The notes beneath the pieces are model-generated. The model was not told the DNA's origin. It saw only the letters and a program-made list of their open reading frames with translations, and did no database searches. A stretch of DNA of 64,000 bases from Phenylobacterium sp. Lineage in GTDB: Bacteria > Pseudomonadota > Alphaproteobacteria > Caulobacterales > Caulobacteraceae. The DNA is taken from assembly GCF_004299445.1 (NCBI RefSeq), contig NZ_SCTC01000004.1:17732-81731 (forward strand), read 5' to 3'. Shown piece after piece: positions 1-9,186 of the stretch. How positions within the stretch are numbered: the stretch's first letter is position 1; each line of letters opens with the position of its first letter. The position numbers were made by a program, and so were the translations under genes.

Positions 1-1080
1 AGGAAGGGACCATGGGCGCGCCCTCGATTCCCTGCGGATATCCGGCCCTTGCTGACGCCCGACCCTACCGCCAGGCCCGAGCCCCTCCCCGAGGATGTGG
101 AAGAGGAGCTGGCTGCGGTGCTCCCAGAGACGCAGGGCTCGCGCTTCGGCCGGTTCCTGCGGAGCGCGGTGTGGCACTTCGTGGCCGTCCTGCTGCTGGC
201 GGCGGCGGCGTTCATCCTGTGGCGCGAGTTCCATGACCTCAGTCCGCAGGACCTTGCGGCGGCGATCCGGGCCTGGGGCTGGGATTCCACTCTGCTGGCG
301 ATCGTCTTCTCGGCGCTGAGCTTCCTGCTGATGGGCGTGGTCGAGCTGATGGGCCTCCGCTGGGCGGGGGCAAAGATCGGCGCCGGGCAAGCCCTGGCGG
401 GCGGGTTCATCGCCTGCGCCATCTCGCACAGCCTGGGCGCCAACCTGCTGGTGGCTGGCGCGGTGCGGGCCCGGTTCTACGGCAAGCACGGTATCACCCT
501 GCGCCAGGTGGCGGCCGCGACGGTCTTCAACAGCTTCACCTTCGCCGTGGGCATCTGCACCCTGGCGGGCGCCAGCCTGCTGCTGGCCGGCAGCAAGGAG
601 ATCGCCGCCGTCAGCCGGATCGCAAATCCGGTGGCCGATGTCCTGGGCGGCCTCCTGATCACCGGCGTCGTCGGCTACGTCGTTCTCTGCGCTGTGCTGC
701 ACAAGCCGCTGCGGGCGTTCGGCCACAGCGTGAAGCTGCCCTCTGTCCGCGTCGCGCTGGCGCAGCTGGCCATCGGCACGGTCGACAACGCGGTGGCCGC
801 GGCCATCCTCTGGATCCTGCTGCCGGCCGGCGCCGTCGGCTATTTCACCTTCGTAGGGGCGTACGCGCCATCGGTGGTTGTAGGCCTGATCAGCCATGTT
901 CCCGGCGGCGTGGGGGTGTTCGAGAGCTCGGTCTCGACCCTGCTGAAGGGGATCGACAGCGCCGCCCTGGCCGCCGCCTTCCTCGGCTATCGGCTGTTCT
1001 TCTTCGTGCTGCCGCTGATGATCGCCGGCCTGGCCCTCGCGATCGACACGGTGCGCGAGCGCGCGCGCCGCCCGGCCTGA
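1..1080 (+). CDS. YbhN/MprF-type (UPF0104) integral membrane protein, 5' partial
   Basis: This is a multi-pass inner-membrane protein of the lysylphosphatidylglycerol synthase N-terminal (flippase-like, UPF0104) family. Many hydrophobic segments are visible, and the family signature PGGVGVFESSV lies near residue 285 (counting from the TTG at 49). It stops after the membrane domain and has no DUF2156 synthase domain, so it matches the short YbhN form and not full-length MprF. The frame is open to base 1. The first in-frame start candidate is TTG at 49, which lacks a convincing Shine-Dalgarno sequence, so the true start probably lies outside the window. Substrate and exact role are unknown. Confidence 0.75.
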   Translation, partial: RKGPWARPRFPADIRPLLTPDPTARPEPLPEDVEEELAAVLPETQGSRFGRFLRSAVWHFVAVLLLAAAAFILWREFHDLSPQDLAAAIRAWGWDSTLLAIVFSALSFLLMGVVELMGLRWAGAKIGAGQALAGGFIACAISHSLGANLLVAGAVRARFYGKHGITLRQVAAATVFNSFTFAVGICTLAGASLLLAGSKEIAAVSRIANPVADVLGGLLITGVVGYVVLCAVLHKPLRAFGHSVKLPSVRVALAQLAIGTVDNAVAAAILWILLPAGAVGYFTFVGAYAPSVVVGLISHVPGGVGVFESSVSTLLKGIDSAALAAAFLGYRLFFFVLPLMIAGLALAIDTVRERARRPA

Positions 1081-1270
1081 CGTCGAAGAAAATTCGGGCT
1101 CCCGAAAAAAATTCTACGCAGAGGTGCATCTTTCCGCATCCGGGGGGGATCCGCCGACGTAACTCCCCTGTCCGCGCATCTCCCACAAGCATCGGACACC
1201 AGAAACGCGGCGGCGGCCCTGTTCCCCGACAACCGCCACCGTGCGCCCCGGTCCCCGCCTCCCGTCGCGG

Positions 1271-1302
1271 GACCGGGGCGACCCTTACAGGTCGCCCCGG
1301 TC
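1271..1302 (+). terminator. perfect 13-bp hairpin between membrane protein and HAD gene
   Basis: The arms 1271-1283 and 1290-1302 are perfectly complementary around the 6-nt loop CTTACA. No T-run follows, only TCTGTTTG after the stem, so it is a poor canonical intrinsic terminator and could be another RNA or DNA element. The 11-mer GACCCTTACAG that spans the left-arm end and loop (1280-1290) recurs at 1324-1334. The rest of the 325-bp gap 1081-1405 shows only a short A-flanked inverted repeat near 1090-1106 and no gene I can support. Confidence 0.5.
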
Positions 1303-1405
1303 TGTTTGCTTAGGTTGGGGGGTGACCCTTACAGACTGGGCTGCGCTTGACCGGAACAAGCGCCACCCTCGTCGGGCTCCCCCAACACTGCTACTGGAAC
1401 CGGCC

Positions 1406-2236
1406 ATGAGCCGCCCTCTCGCCGTCTTCGCCTACGATTTCGACGGCACCCTTGCGCCCGGCAACATGCAGGAACACGCCTTCATCCCCGACGAGCTGGG
1501 GATGGCGCACGCTGATTTCTGGGCCGAGGCGGGCAAGCTGGCGCGCGAGCAGCGCGGCGACGGCATCCTGGCCTACATGCACCTGATGCTGGCCAAGGCC
1601 CGCGAGAAGGGCCTGGAGCTCAGCCACGACAGCTGGCGCCGCAGAGGCGCCGCCCTGCCCCTGTTTCCCGGCGTCGAGGACTGGTTCGCCCGCCAGAATG
1701 CGCGGGCCGAGGCGCTGGGCCTGGACCTGCGCCACTTCATCATCTCGTCGGGCAATCGCGAGCTGATCGAGGGCTCGCCGATCGCCAAGTGGTTTGACCG
1801 GATTTACGCCTCCGGCTTCATGTTCGACGAGGACGACGACGCGATGGGGATCGCGCTGGCGATCAACTACACGGGCAAGACCCAGTACCTGTTCCGCATC
1901 AACAAGTGGACGCTGGACGAGTGGGACAACGACGGCATCAACGCCGTCCAGGCCGACCGCGACCGCCCGGTGCCCTTCGACCGCATCGCCTTCTTCGGCG
2001 ACGGGCTGACGGACATCCCGGTGATGCGGGTGATGACCGACCACGGCGGCCACCCGGTGGCGGTCTACGACCCCGACAAGGAGATCACCGAGGCCGCGGC
2101 CGAGAAGCTGCTGAAGGACGGCCGCGCGCGCCTGGCGGCCGGCGGCGACTACCGCGAGGGCTCGCCGCTGGACACCCTGGCCGACGAGATCCTGCGCGAG
2201 ATGGCGCGGGGCGTGACCAGCGATATGTTCGGGTAG
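1406..2236 (+). CDS. HAD-superfamily hydrolase (phosphoserine-phosphatase-like)
   Basis: This is a predicted cytosolic phosphohydrolase of the haloacid dehalogenase superfamily, 276 residues long. Motif I is DFDGT at residues 11-15, with D11 the nucleophile and D13 the acid/base. Motif II is the serine of IISSGN, and motif IV is GDGLTD near residue 200, which binds magnesium. The cap insertion between motifs I and II is sizeable. ATG 1406 was chosen because the protein fold begins immediately after it, although the open frame extends upstream to 1241. The substrate cannot be read from sequence. It stands alone, followed by convergent genes. Confidence 0.85.
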   Translation: MSRPLAVFAYDFDGTLAPGNMQEHAFIPDELGMAHADFWAEAGKLAREQRGDGILAYMHLMLAKAREKGLELSHDSWRRRGAALPLFPGVEDWFARQNARAEALGLDLRHFIISSGNRELIEGSPIAKWFDRIYASGFMFDEDDDAMGIALAINYTGKTQYLFRINKWTLDEWDNDGINAVQADRDRPVPFDRIAFFGDGLTDIPVMRVMTDHGGHPVAVYDPDKEITEAAAEKLLKDGRARLAAGGDYREGSPLDTLADEILREMARGVTSDMFG

Positions 2237-2246
2237 GGCCGCGACC

Positions 2247-2537
2247 TCAGTCGCAACCGTCGACCAGGATCAGTTTACTGTCGGTGGTCCCGTGCCGGAC
2301 CGCGAAGAGACCCTGCGCCTCCGGGTCGTCCAGGAACGCCCTCGCGTTGTCCTGCGACGGGAACTCCAGGATAACCAGCCGCTGGGGCGACCAATTGCCC
2401 TCAATCACGGTCGGCTCGACGCCGCGAACGATATAGCGGCCGCCGTGCTTCTCGATGAACGCCGGGATGGCCGAGACGTAGGGAAGGAAGCCCCGCAAGT
2501 TGTGGACGGCGAAATCCAGCACGAGGTAGGCCTTCAT
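2247..2537 (-). CDS. DUF1330 family small protein
   Basis: This is a 96-residue protein with the ferredoxin-like dimeric alpha/beta-barrel character of DUF1330: an N-terminal MKAYLVLDF strand, a central RYIVRGVEPTVIEG segment, and a C-terminal LVILEFPS strand followed by ARAFLDDPE. ATG 2537 follows the nnr stop by only two bases, so the two genes are almost certainly cotranscribed and translationally coupled. No catalytic role is established for the family. A link to NAD(P)HX repair is suggested only by position. Confidence 0.8.
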   Translation of the reverse strand: MKAYLVLDFAVHNLRGFLPYVSAIPAFIEKHGGRYIVRGVEPTVIEGNWSPQRLVILEFPSQDNARAFLDDPEAQGLFAVRHGTTDSKLILVDGCD

Positions 2538-2539
2538 CG

Positions 2540-3985
2540 TCACCGCTCCTCGTACAGCCGCCGTAGCACCGTCGGCGCGAGACCCGGCAGGTCCTCCGAG
2601 ATCAGGCCCGGGCCATGTAGTTCCGCCGCCTCCGCGTGGATCCAGGCGGCGGCGCAGGCGGCTTCGAAGCTGTCCATGCCCTGGCTGACGAGGCCGCCGA
2701 TGAAGCCGGCCAGCACGTCGCCTGAGCCCGCGGTGGCCAGCCAAGGCGAGCCGTTGATGTTCACCGCGCAGCGGCCGTCGGGTGCGGCGATCACGGTGTC
2801 GGCGCCCTTGAGCAGCACGACGGCGCCGGCCTTGGCTGCGGCGCGACGGGCGGCGGTGATGCGTTCTGGGGCGGCCTTGAGCAGGCCGGGGAACAGGCGC
2901 TCGAATTCGCCCTGGTGCGGGGTCAGGACGTCGTCGCGGTCCAGCACCGAGAACAGTTCGCCCGGATCGTCGCGGAAGACGGTGATCGCGTCGGCGTCCA
3001 GGACCAGCGCCGCGCCGGTGCGGGCGAGCGCCAGGACGTTCAGCAGCGTGGTCTCGGTGACGCCGGCGGCCGGGCCAATGACCGCGGCGTCGGCCTGGTC
3101 GGCGGCCTGTTCCAGCTCCAGGTCGTTGGCGTAGGGCTTCAGCATCACCGCCTCGAGATGGGCGGCGTTGGCGGCCAGGGCCTCTTCCCGGGCGTAGATC
3201 GTGACCAGCCCGGCGCCGATGCGCAGGCCCGCGCGGGCGGAGAGCCGGGCCGCCCCCGTGCTCCAGGCGTCGCCGCTGACCACGATCAAGCGGCCACGCT
3301 GGTGCTTGTGCGAGGACGCCGAGGGCCAGGGAAACCGGGCGCGCCAGAGTTCGGGGCCGTTCTCGAACAGCGTGGACGGCGTCGCGCCCAGGCCGATATC
3401 GGCGACCACGATCTCGCCGCAGCGGCTGCGGCCAGGCTCCAGCACATGGGCCGGCTTGCGGGCGTGGAACGTCACGGTCAGGCCGGCGATGAACGATGGC
3501 CCCAACGGCTGGCCGGTGTCGCCCGGCAGGCCGCTGGGCGTGTCGATGGCGACCACCGTCTCGGGACGGCTGGCCAGCAGGGCGGCGGCGTGGGCGGCCG
3601 CGCCGTCCAGGGCCCGCGACAGGCCGGCGCCGAACAGCGCGTCGATGACCAGGGCCTCGCCGAGGGCGCCGTCCAGCGGCAGGGTCTCGCCATCCCAGCG
3701 GGCGCGCATGGCCTGGGCGTCAGGGGTCGCGGGCTCGCCCAGCGCGCGGACCGACACGGGCCATCCCCGCGCCTTCAGCAGCCGGGCCACGACATAGCCG
3801 TCGCCGCCATTGTTCCCGGGGCCGCAGAGCACAAGCACGGGCTGGACATCGAAGCGCTGGGTGACCGCGTCGGCCACGGCCAGGCCGGCGCGTTCCATCA
3901 ACTCGACGCCGGGCGTTCCGGCCGCGATGGCGGCCTTATCGGCCGCGCCCATCTCGGCGACGGTGAGGATGGGACGGGCGGTCAA
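2540..3985 (-). CDS. nnr: bifunctional NAD(P)H-hydrate repair enzyme (epimerase + ADP-dependent dehydratase)
   Basis: Nnr repairs hydrated NADH and NADPH. The N-terminal YjeF-N domain (about residues 1-210) epimerises R-NAD(P)HX; it carries the GPGNNGGDG loop at 55-63. The C-terminal ribokinase-like domain dehydrates S-NAD(P)HX using ADP; it has the NGSPWLATAGSGDVLAG active-site segment. I chose the TTG start at 3985 because AGGAG sits six bases upstream and the next residues (TARPILTVAEM) begin the domain. ATG 4072 is an alternative that would add 29 residues. The predicted 481 residues fit the family. It is divergent from the dioxygenase gene across about 110 bp. Confidence 0.9.
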   Translation of the reverse strand: MTARPILTVAEMGAADKAAIAAGTPGVELMERAGLAVADAVTQRFDVQPVLVLCGPGNNGGDGYVVARLLKARGWPVSVRALGEPATPDAQAMRARWDGETLPLDGALGEALVIDALFGAGLSRALDGAAAHAAALLASRPETVVAIDTPSGLPGDTGQPLGPSFIAGLTVTFHARKPAHVLEPGRSRCGEIVVADIGLGATPSTLFENGPELWRARFPWPSASSHKHQRGRLIVVSGDAWSTGAARLSARAGLRIGAGLVTIYAREEALAANAAHLEAVMLKPYANDLELEQAADQADAAVIGPAAGVTETTLLNVLALARTGAALVLDADAITVFRDDPGELFSVLDRDDVLTPHQGEFERLFPGLLKAAPERITAARRAAAKAGAVVLLKGADTVIAAPDGRCAVNINGSPWLATAGSGDVLAGFIGGLVSQGMDSFEAACAAAWIHAEAAELHGPGLISEDLPGLAPTVLRRLYEER

Positions 3986-4097
3986 GCTGAACTCCTGGGC
4001 CAACGGCCTGTCTTCCAACGCCGGGCGCGCCGGTTCAAGCCCTTCGCACCTGCGCTGCGCCTCGGCTAGCATGCCCTCTGGACAGGAGTATGACCGG

Positions 4098-4898
4098 ATG
4101 GACGACGCCGCCCGCGCTGACCACATCGGACGCGTCCGACGCGACGGCTACACGATCGTCGAGAACGCCATCGCACCCGACCTGATCGAGGCGTTGAACG
4201 ACGCGCTGGCCCGCCTGGAACGCGACCTGGACGCCAAGCCCGCGATGAACGCCTTCGAGGGCCACCGCACGGTGCGCATCTACAACCTGCTGGCCCACGG
4301 AGCCCCGTTCGACCAGATCCCGACCCATGAGGCGGTGCTGCCCGTGATCGAGGGCGTGCTCGACCCTGGCTGTCTGATCTCGTCGCTCTCGTCCATCGCC
4401 ATCGATCCCGGCGAGACGGCCCAGCCGATCCATGCGGACGACATGGTGATCCCCCTGGACAAGCCGCACCGGCCGATCGTCTGCAATTCGATGTGGGCGC
4501 TCACCGACTTCACCGAGGAAAACGGCGCGACCCGGCTGGTCCCCGGCAGTCACCTGAAGGGCAACCCCGAGTACGGCGGCGCCTATGACACCATTCCCGC
4601 CGAGATGGCGAAGGGCAGCGTGCTGATCTGGGAGGGGTCGCTCTGGCACGGCGGCGGGGCCAACCGAACCGACACGCGCCGGACGGGCATCGCCATGAAC
4701 TACTGCGCGGGCTTCATCCGCCAGCAGGAGAACCAGCAGCTGGGCCTGTCGCCCGACTTGGTGCGCGGCTTCTCCCCGCGTCTCCAGGAGCTGGTGGGCT
4801 ACGGCGTCTACCAGGGCCTGATCGGCCACATCGACAAGTCGAGCCCCGCGCAACGCCTGAACGGCGGCGGATCGTTCCGATCGATCTGGGACCGCTAG
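4098..4898 (+). CDS. phytanoyl-CoA dioxygenase (PhyH) family protein
   Basis: This is a predicted Fe(II)/2-oxoglutarate-dependent dioxygenase of 266 residues. Visible metal ligands are the HAD triad segment in QPIHADDMVIP and the distal His in LWHGGGAN, with an Arg (RTGIAMNY) placed to bind 2-oxoglutarate. ATG 4098 has AGGAG nine bases upstream; the out-of-frame ATG at 4090 is ignored. The final codons overlap the convergent histidine-phosphatase stop by four bases. The substrate is unknown, since the family includes phytanoyl-CoA, ectoine and halogenation enzymes. Confidence 0.85.
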   Translation: MDDAARADHIGRVRRDGYTIVENAIAPDLIEALNDALARLERDLDAKPAMNAFEGHRTVRIYNLLAHGAPFDQIPTHEAVLPVIEGVLDPGCLISSLSSIAIDPGETAQPIHADDMVIPLDKPHRPIVCNSMWALTDFTEENGATRLVPGSHLKGNPEYGGAYDTIPAEMAKGSVLIWEGSLWHGGGANRTDTRRTGIAMNYCAGFIRQQENQQLGLSPDLVRGFSPRLQELVGYGVYQGLIGHIDKSSPAQRLNGGGSFRSIWDR

Positions 4899-5464
4899 AG
4901 GACGCTGGTCGCCGCCTCGGCGCCCTTTTCGACCAGCCGGACCGTCTCGCCGTCGGTCTCCAGGATGGTGATCGAGCAGTGGTCGGGCCGGAAGGCCAGC
5001 ACCTGGTCCACGCCCAGCAGCTTGGAGACCGCCGCGTTGATCGCGACGTAGTGCGAAAAGACCGCCGTGTTTCCGCGTCGCGCCAGCGAGGCGATGATCT
5101 CGCCGCGCCAGGCGTCGTAGTCCATGTCGCCCTGAATCGCCCCCCACGTCCCCTGGAACGCCTCGCGCAGCCAACCCGGCCGGGCCTCGGCCGACAGCGC
5201 CCTGGGCGTCGGGATTTCGCCCACCACCGGATCGATCTCGGCGGCGACGCCCAGGGTCTGGGCGGTCGGCTCGGCGGTCTCGCGGCAGCGGCGGAGCGGC
5301 GAGCTCACGACCAGGGTCGGACGCTCGGCCTCCGGACGCGAGAGCAGCCAGTCGCGGGCCGCCCTCGCCTGTTCCTGGCCCGTCTCGTCGAGACCCGGAT
5401 CGTCGTCGTGGCCACCCCAGGTGGAGGACGGCCGGCCGTGCCGGATCAGGTAGAGACGCGCCAT
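4895..5464 (-). CDS. histidine phosphatase family protein (phosphoglycerate mutase-like)
   Basis: This 189-residue protein belongs to the branch 1/2 histidine phosphatase fold. The phosphohistidine motif RHG is at residues 8-10, a second basic cluster SSPLRRCRETA carries the usual phosphate-pocket Arg, and the late catalytic His is in VFSHYVAIN. It follows the thiolase-like gene with a six-base gap, so the two form an operon. The substrate is not predictable; small-molecule phosphatases and SixA-like protein phosphatases share these motifs. Confidence 0.85.
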   Translation of the reverse strand: MARLYLIRHGRPSSTWGGHDDDPGLDETGQEQARAARDWLLSRPEAERPTLVVSSPLRRCRETAEPTAQTLGVAAEIDPVVGEIPTPRALSAEARPGWLREAFQGTWGAIQGDMDYDAWRGEIIASLARRGNTAVFSHYVAINAAVSKLLGVDQVLAFRPDHCSITILETDGETVRLVEKGAEAATSVL

Positions 5465-5470
5465 GAGGGA

Positions 5471-7012
5471 TCAGTCCGGAGTGAAGATGTTGAGGTCGCC
5501 CTTCTGGACCACCGTGCCCGTCCGGCCAACCTGTTCCGACGTTTCCATGCCGGCCAGCAGGGCCGGATCGTCGGGCGTGTTGGCGGCGAAGCGGCGGCCG
5601 TTGGCGTCCCGGCCGACCACGATCGCCATGAACGGTCCCTCGCGCTTGTGGACGACCGTGTAGGTCTCGATCGTAGCCGGGCCTTGCGGCGATTCCGTGA
5701 TCTCGGGATGCGGCAGGGCGTCGATCTCGCGCTGGAGCACCGCTGGGTCTTCGCGCTCGAACGGCTTGTCCGGCGCCTTCGTGGAATAGACGCCGGTCGA
5801 CTGCTTGGTCAGGTACCAGCCGTTGCCGGTGATCAGGCCGTACTTGCCGGGGTTCTCAGTGAGCTTGCGGTGCATCGCCGCCACCGAGTGCATGACGTAG
5901 TTGTTTCCCGGCCCGCCCATGTAGGGCAGCCCGCCGGTGATCGTCAGGCCGCGCGGGTCGTCCAGCGAAAGGCCCAGCTCCTCGGCGCCGACCTCGACCG
6001 CCACGGGGAAGCACGAATAGAGGTCGATGAAGTCGACCTTATCCAGGCCGATCCCCGCCATCTCGAACGCCCGCTTGCCCGTGAGCCGCATGGCGGGGCT
6101 GGAGTGGAAGTTCTGGCGGTCCAGGGGATGCCAAAGGTCGGCCGCGTCGGCGCAGCCGTGCAGGTAGAGCCATTTCGATTCCGGCACGCCCAGCTCGCGC
6201 GCCTTCCTGACGCTGCAGACGAAGACGGCGGCCGATTGGTCGACCTCCATGATCGCGTTCAACAGTTTGGGGTACGGATAGCCGATCATCCGGTTCTTAT
6301 CGGAGACCTCGACCAGCTCCTCGGGCGTCCGCTCGGTCGGGAACCAGGCGTACTCGGGGTTCTGCGCCGCCACCTTGCTGAACGACGAGAACAGCCGGCC
6401 CATCTGCTTCTGGTGGTCGGCCAGCGAGCGCTTGTCGCGCGCCCGCAGCGCGTTCTCGAAAAGCGGGTAGATGTTGATCGGCCGGTTCAGGCCGTGGCGC
6501 GCCTCGTAGGCCGTGTTGCCCGGCCGCGGATCGCCGACGCGCTTGGGCAGCTCGAGGGTCTCGTCCTCGACCGCCTTCCAGTCGTCGAACGACAGGCCCT
6601 TGCCGGCCCGCTTCATCGCCGAGCCCAGAAACTCGCAGCCGACGGTCAGCGCCAGCTCGGCCTCGCCCTTGGCGACACGCTCGGCCAGCATGTTGATCAG
6701 GTACTGGGGCGTGTTGCCGCCCATCTCGGAATAGACGCTCCAGCGCGGGCTGGCGCCGATCATCGACGACAGCAGCGCGGGCGGGTTGGTGGAGTGCGGG
6801 ATCATCCCGCGCTTCGAGCCGGGCGCATCGATCGTGAAGCCCACGACGGCAAGGGTGTCGATCGCGGCCAGCCCTTCGGCGCCTATTCCGGCGTCGGCGG
6901 CCGCCCTTTCCGCTGCAATCTTCAGCAACGTGGTCGGCGACGGGGAAGCGGCCGGATCGCCCCGGTATGTGAATTGGCCCGCTCCGATGAGCACCGGGGT
7001 CCGTTCATCCAT
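5471..7012 (-). CDS. thiolase-like protein (TLP1-type, usually annotated acetyl-CoA acetyltransferase)
   Basis: This 513-residue protein has the thiolase fold: an N-terminal VLIGAGQF strand, PALLSSMIGA, and a late GPGNNYVMHS segment containing the thiolase His. The position of the nucleophilic Cys (usually CxSG) reads SEMGGNTPQ, and the second cysteine loop reads GNGWYLTKQ, so both catalytic cysteines appear to be missing. An extra region of about 100 residues at the C terminus resembles the OB-fold-like additional domain of thiolase-like protein 1. A true thiolytic activity is therefore doubtful; CoA-ester binding or another acyl transfer is possible. It is the first gene of a two-gene operon. 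Confidence 0.8.
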   Translation of the reverse strand: MDERTPVLIGAGQFTYRGDPAASPSPTTLLKIAAERAAADAGIGAEGLAAIDTLAVVGFTIDAPGSKRGMIPHSTNPPALLSSMIGASPRWSVYSEMGGNTPQYLINMLAERVAKGEAELALTVGCEFLGSAMKRAGKGLSFDDWKAVEDETLELPKRVGDPRPGNTAYEARHGLNRPINIYPLFENALRARDKRSLADHQKQMGRLFSSFSKVAAQNPEYAWFPTERTPEELVEVSDKNRMIGYPYPKLLNAIMEVDQSAAVFVCSVRKARELGVPESKWLYLHGCADAADLWHPLDRQNFHSSPAMRLTGKRAFEMAGIGLDKVDFIDLYSCFPVAVEVGAEELGLSLDDPRGLTITGGLPYMGGPGNNYVMHSVAAMHRKLTENPGKYGLITGNGWYLTKQSTGVYSTKAPDKPFEREDPAVLQREIDALPHPEITESPQGPATIETYTVVHKREGPFMAIVVGRDANGRRFAANTPDDPALLAGMETSEQVGRTGTVVQKGDLNIFTPD

Positions 7013-7049
7013 CTCAACCCGTCTCCCAAACCTTGTTTCAACGCGATCC

Positions 7050-7591
<542 letters not shown>

Positions 7592-7623
7592 TCATCGAGC
7601 GTTTCAAGAAGGGGATAACCGCC

Positions 7624-9033
<1,410 letters not shown>

Positions 9034-9055
9034 TCAGCGAAAGCTGATGTGAGTG

Positions 9056-9083
9056 GGGCCGCGGAGAGATCCGCGGCCCTTTT
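9056..9083 (+). terminator. intrinsic terminator of glnBA
   Basis: A perfect 9-bp GC stem (9056-9064 with 9071-9079, loop AGAGAT) is followed directly by TTTT at 9080-9083, 22 bases after the glnA stop. This is the clearest canonical rho-independent terminator in the window. Confidence 0.9.
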
Positions 9084-9136
9084 CGTTTGCGGCGATCCGG
9101 CCCGTCACGCGAGCGCAACGATGCGGCGTGCGGCAG

Positions 9137-9166
9137 TTGAGGCCCACCGCCATACCGCTCTAGAAC
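9137..9166 (+). promoter_or_regulatory. candidate housekeeping promoter for the M61 peptidase gene
   Basis: TTGAGGC (9137-9143) and TCTAGAAC (9159-9166) are separated by 15 bases. They resemble the Caulobacter housekeeping pattern TTGACGS / GCTANAWC with one or two mismatches in each box. Transcription would start near 9172, giving a leader of about 15 bases before GTG 9187. The prediction is by eye. Confidence 0.4.
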
Positions 9167-9186
9167 GTCCGGAAATCCGTCATCGA

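Noticed and set aside
12..236. ATG-initiated frame at the very start of the window
   Set aside because: It is out of frame with the membrane protein, Arg/Pro/Gly-rich, and has no family features.
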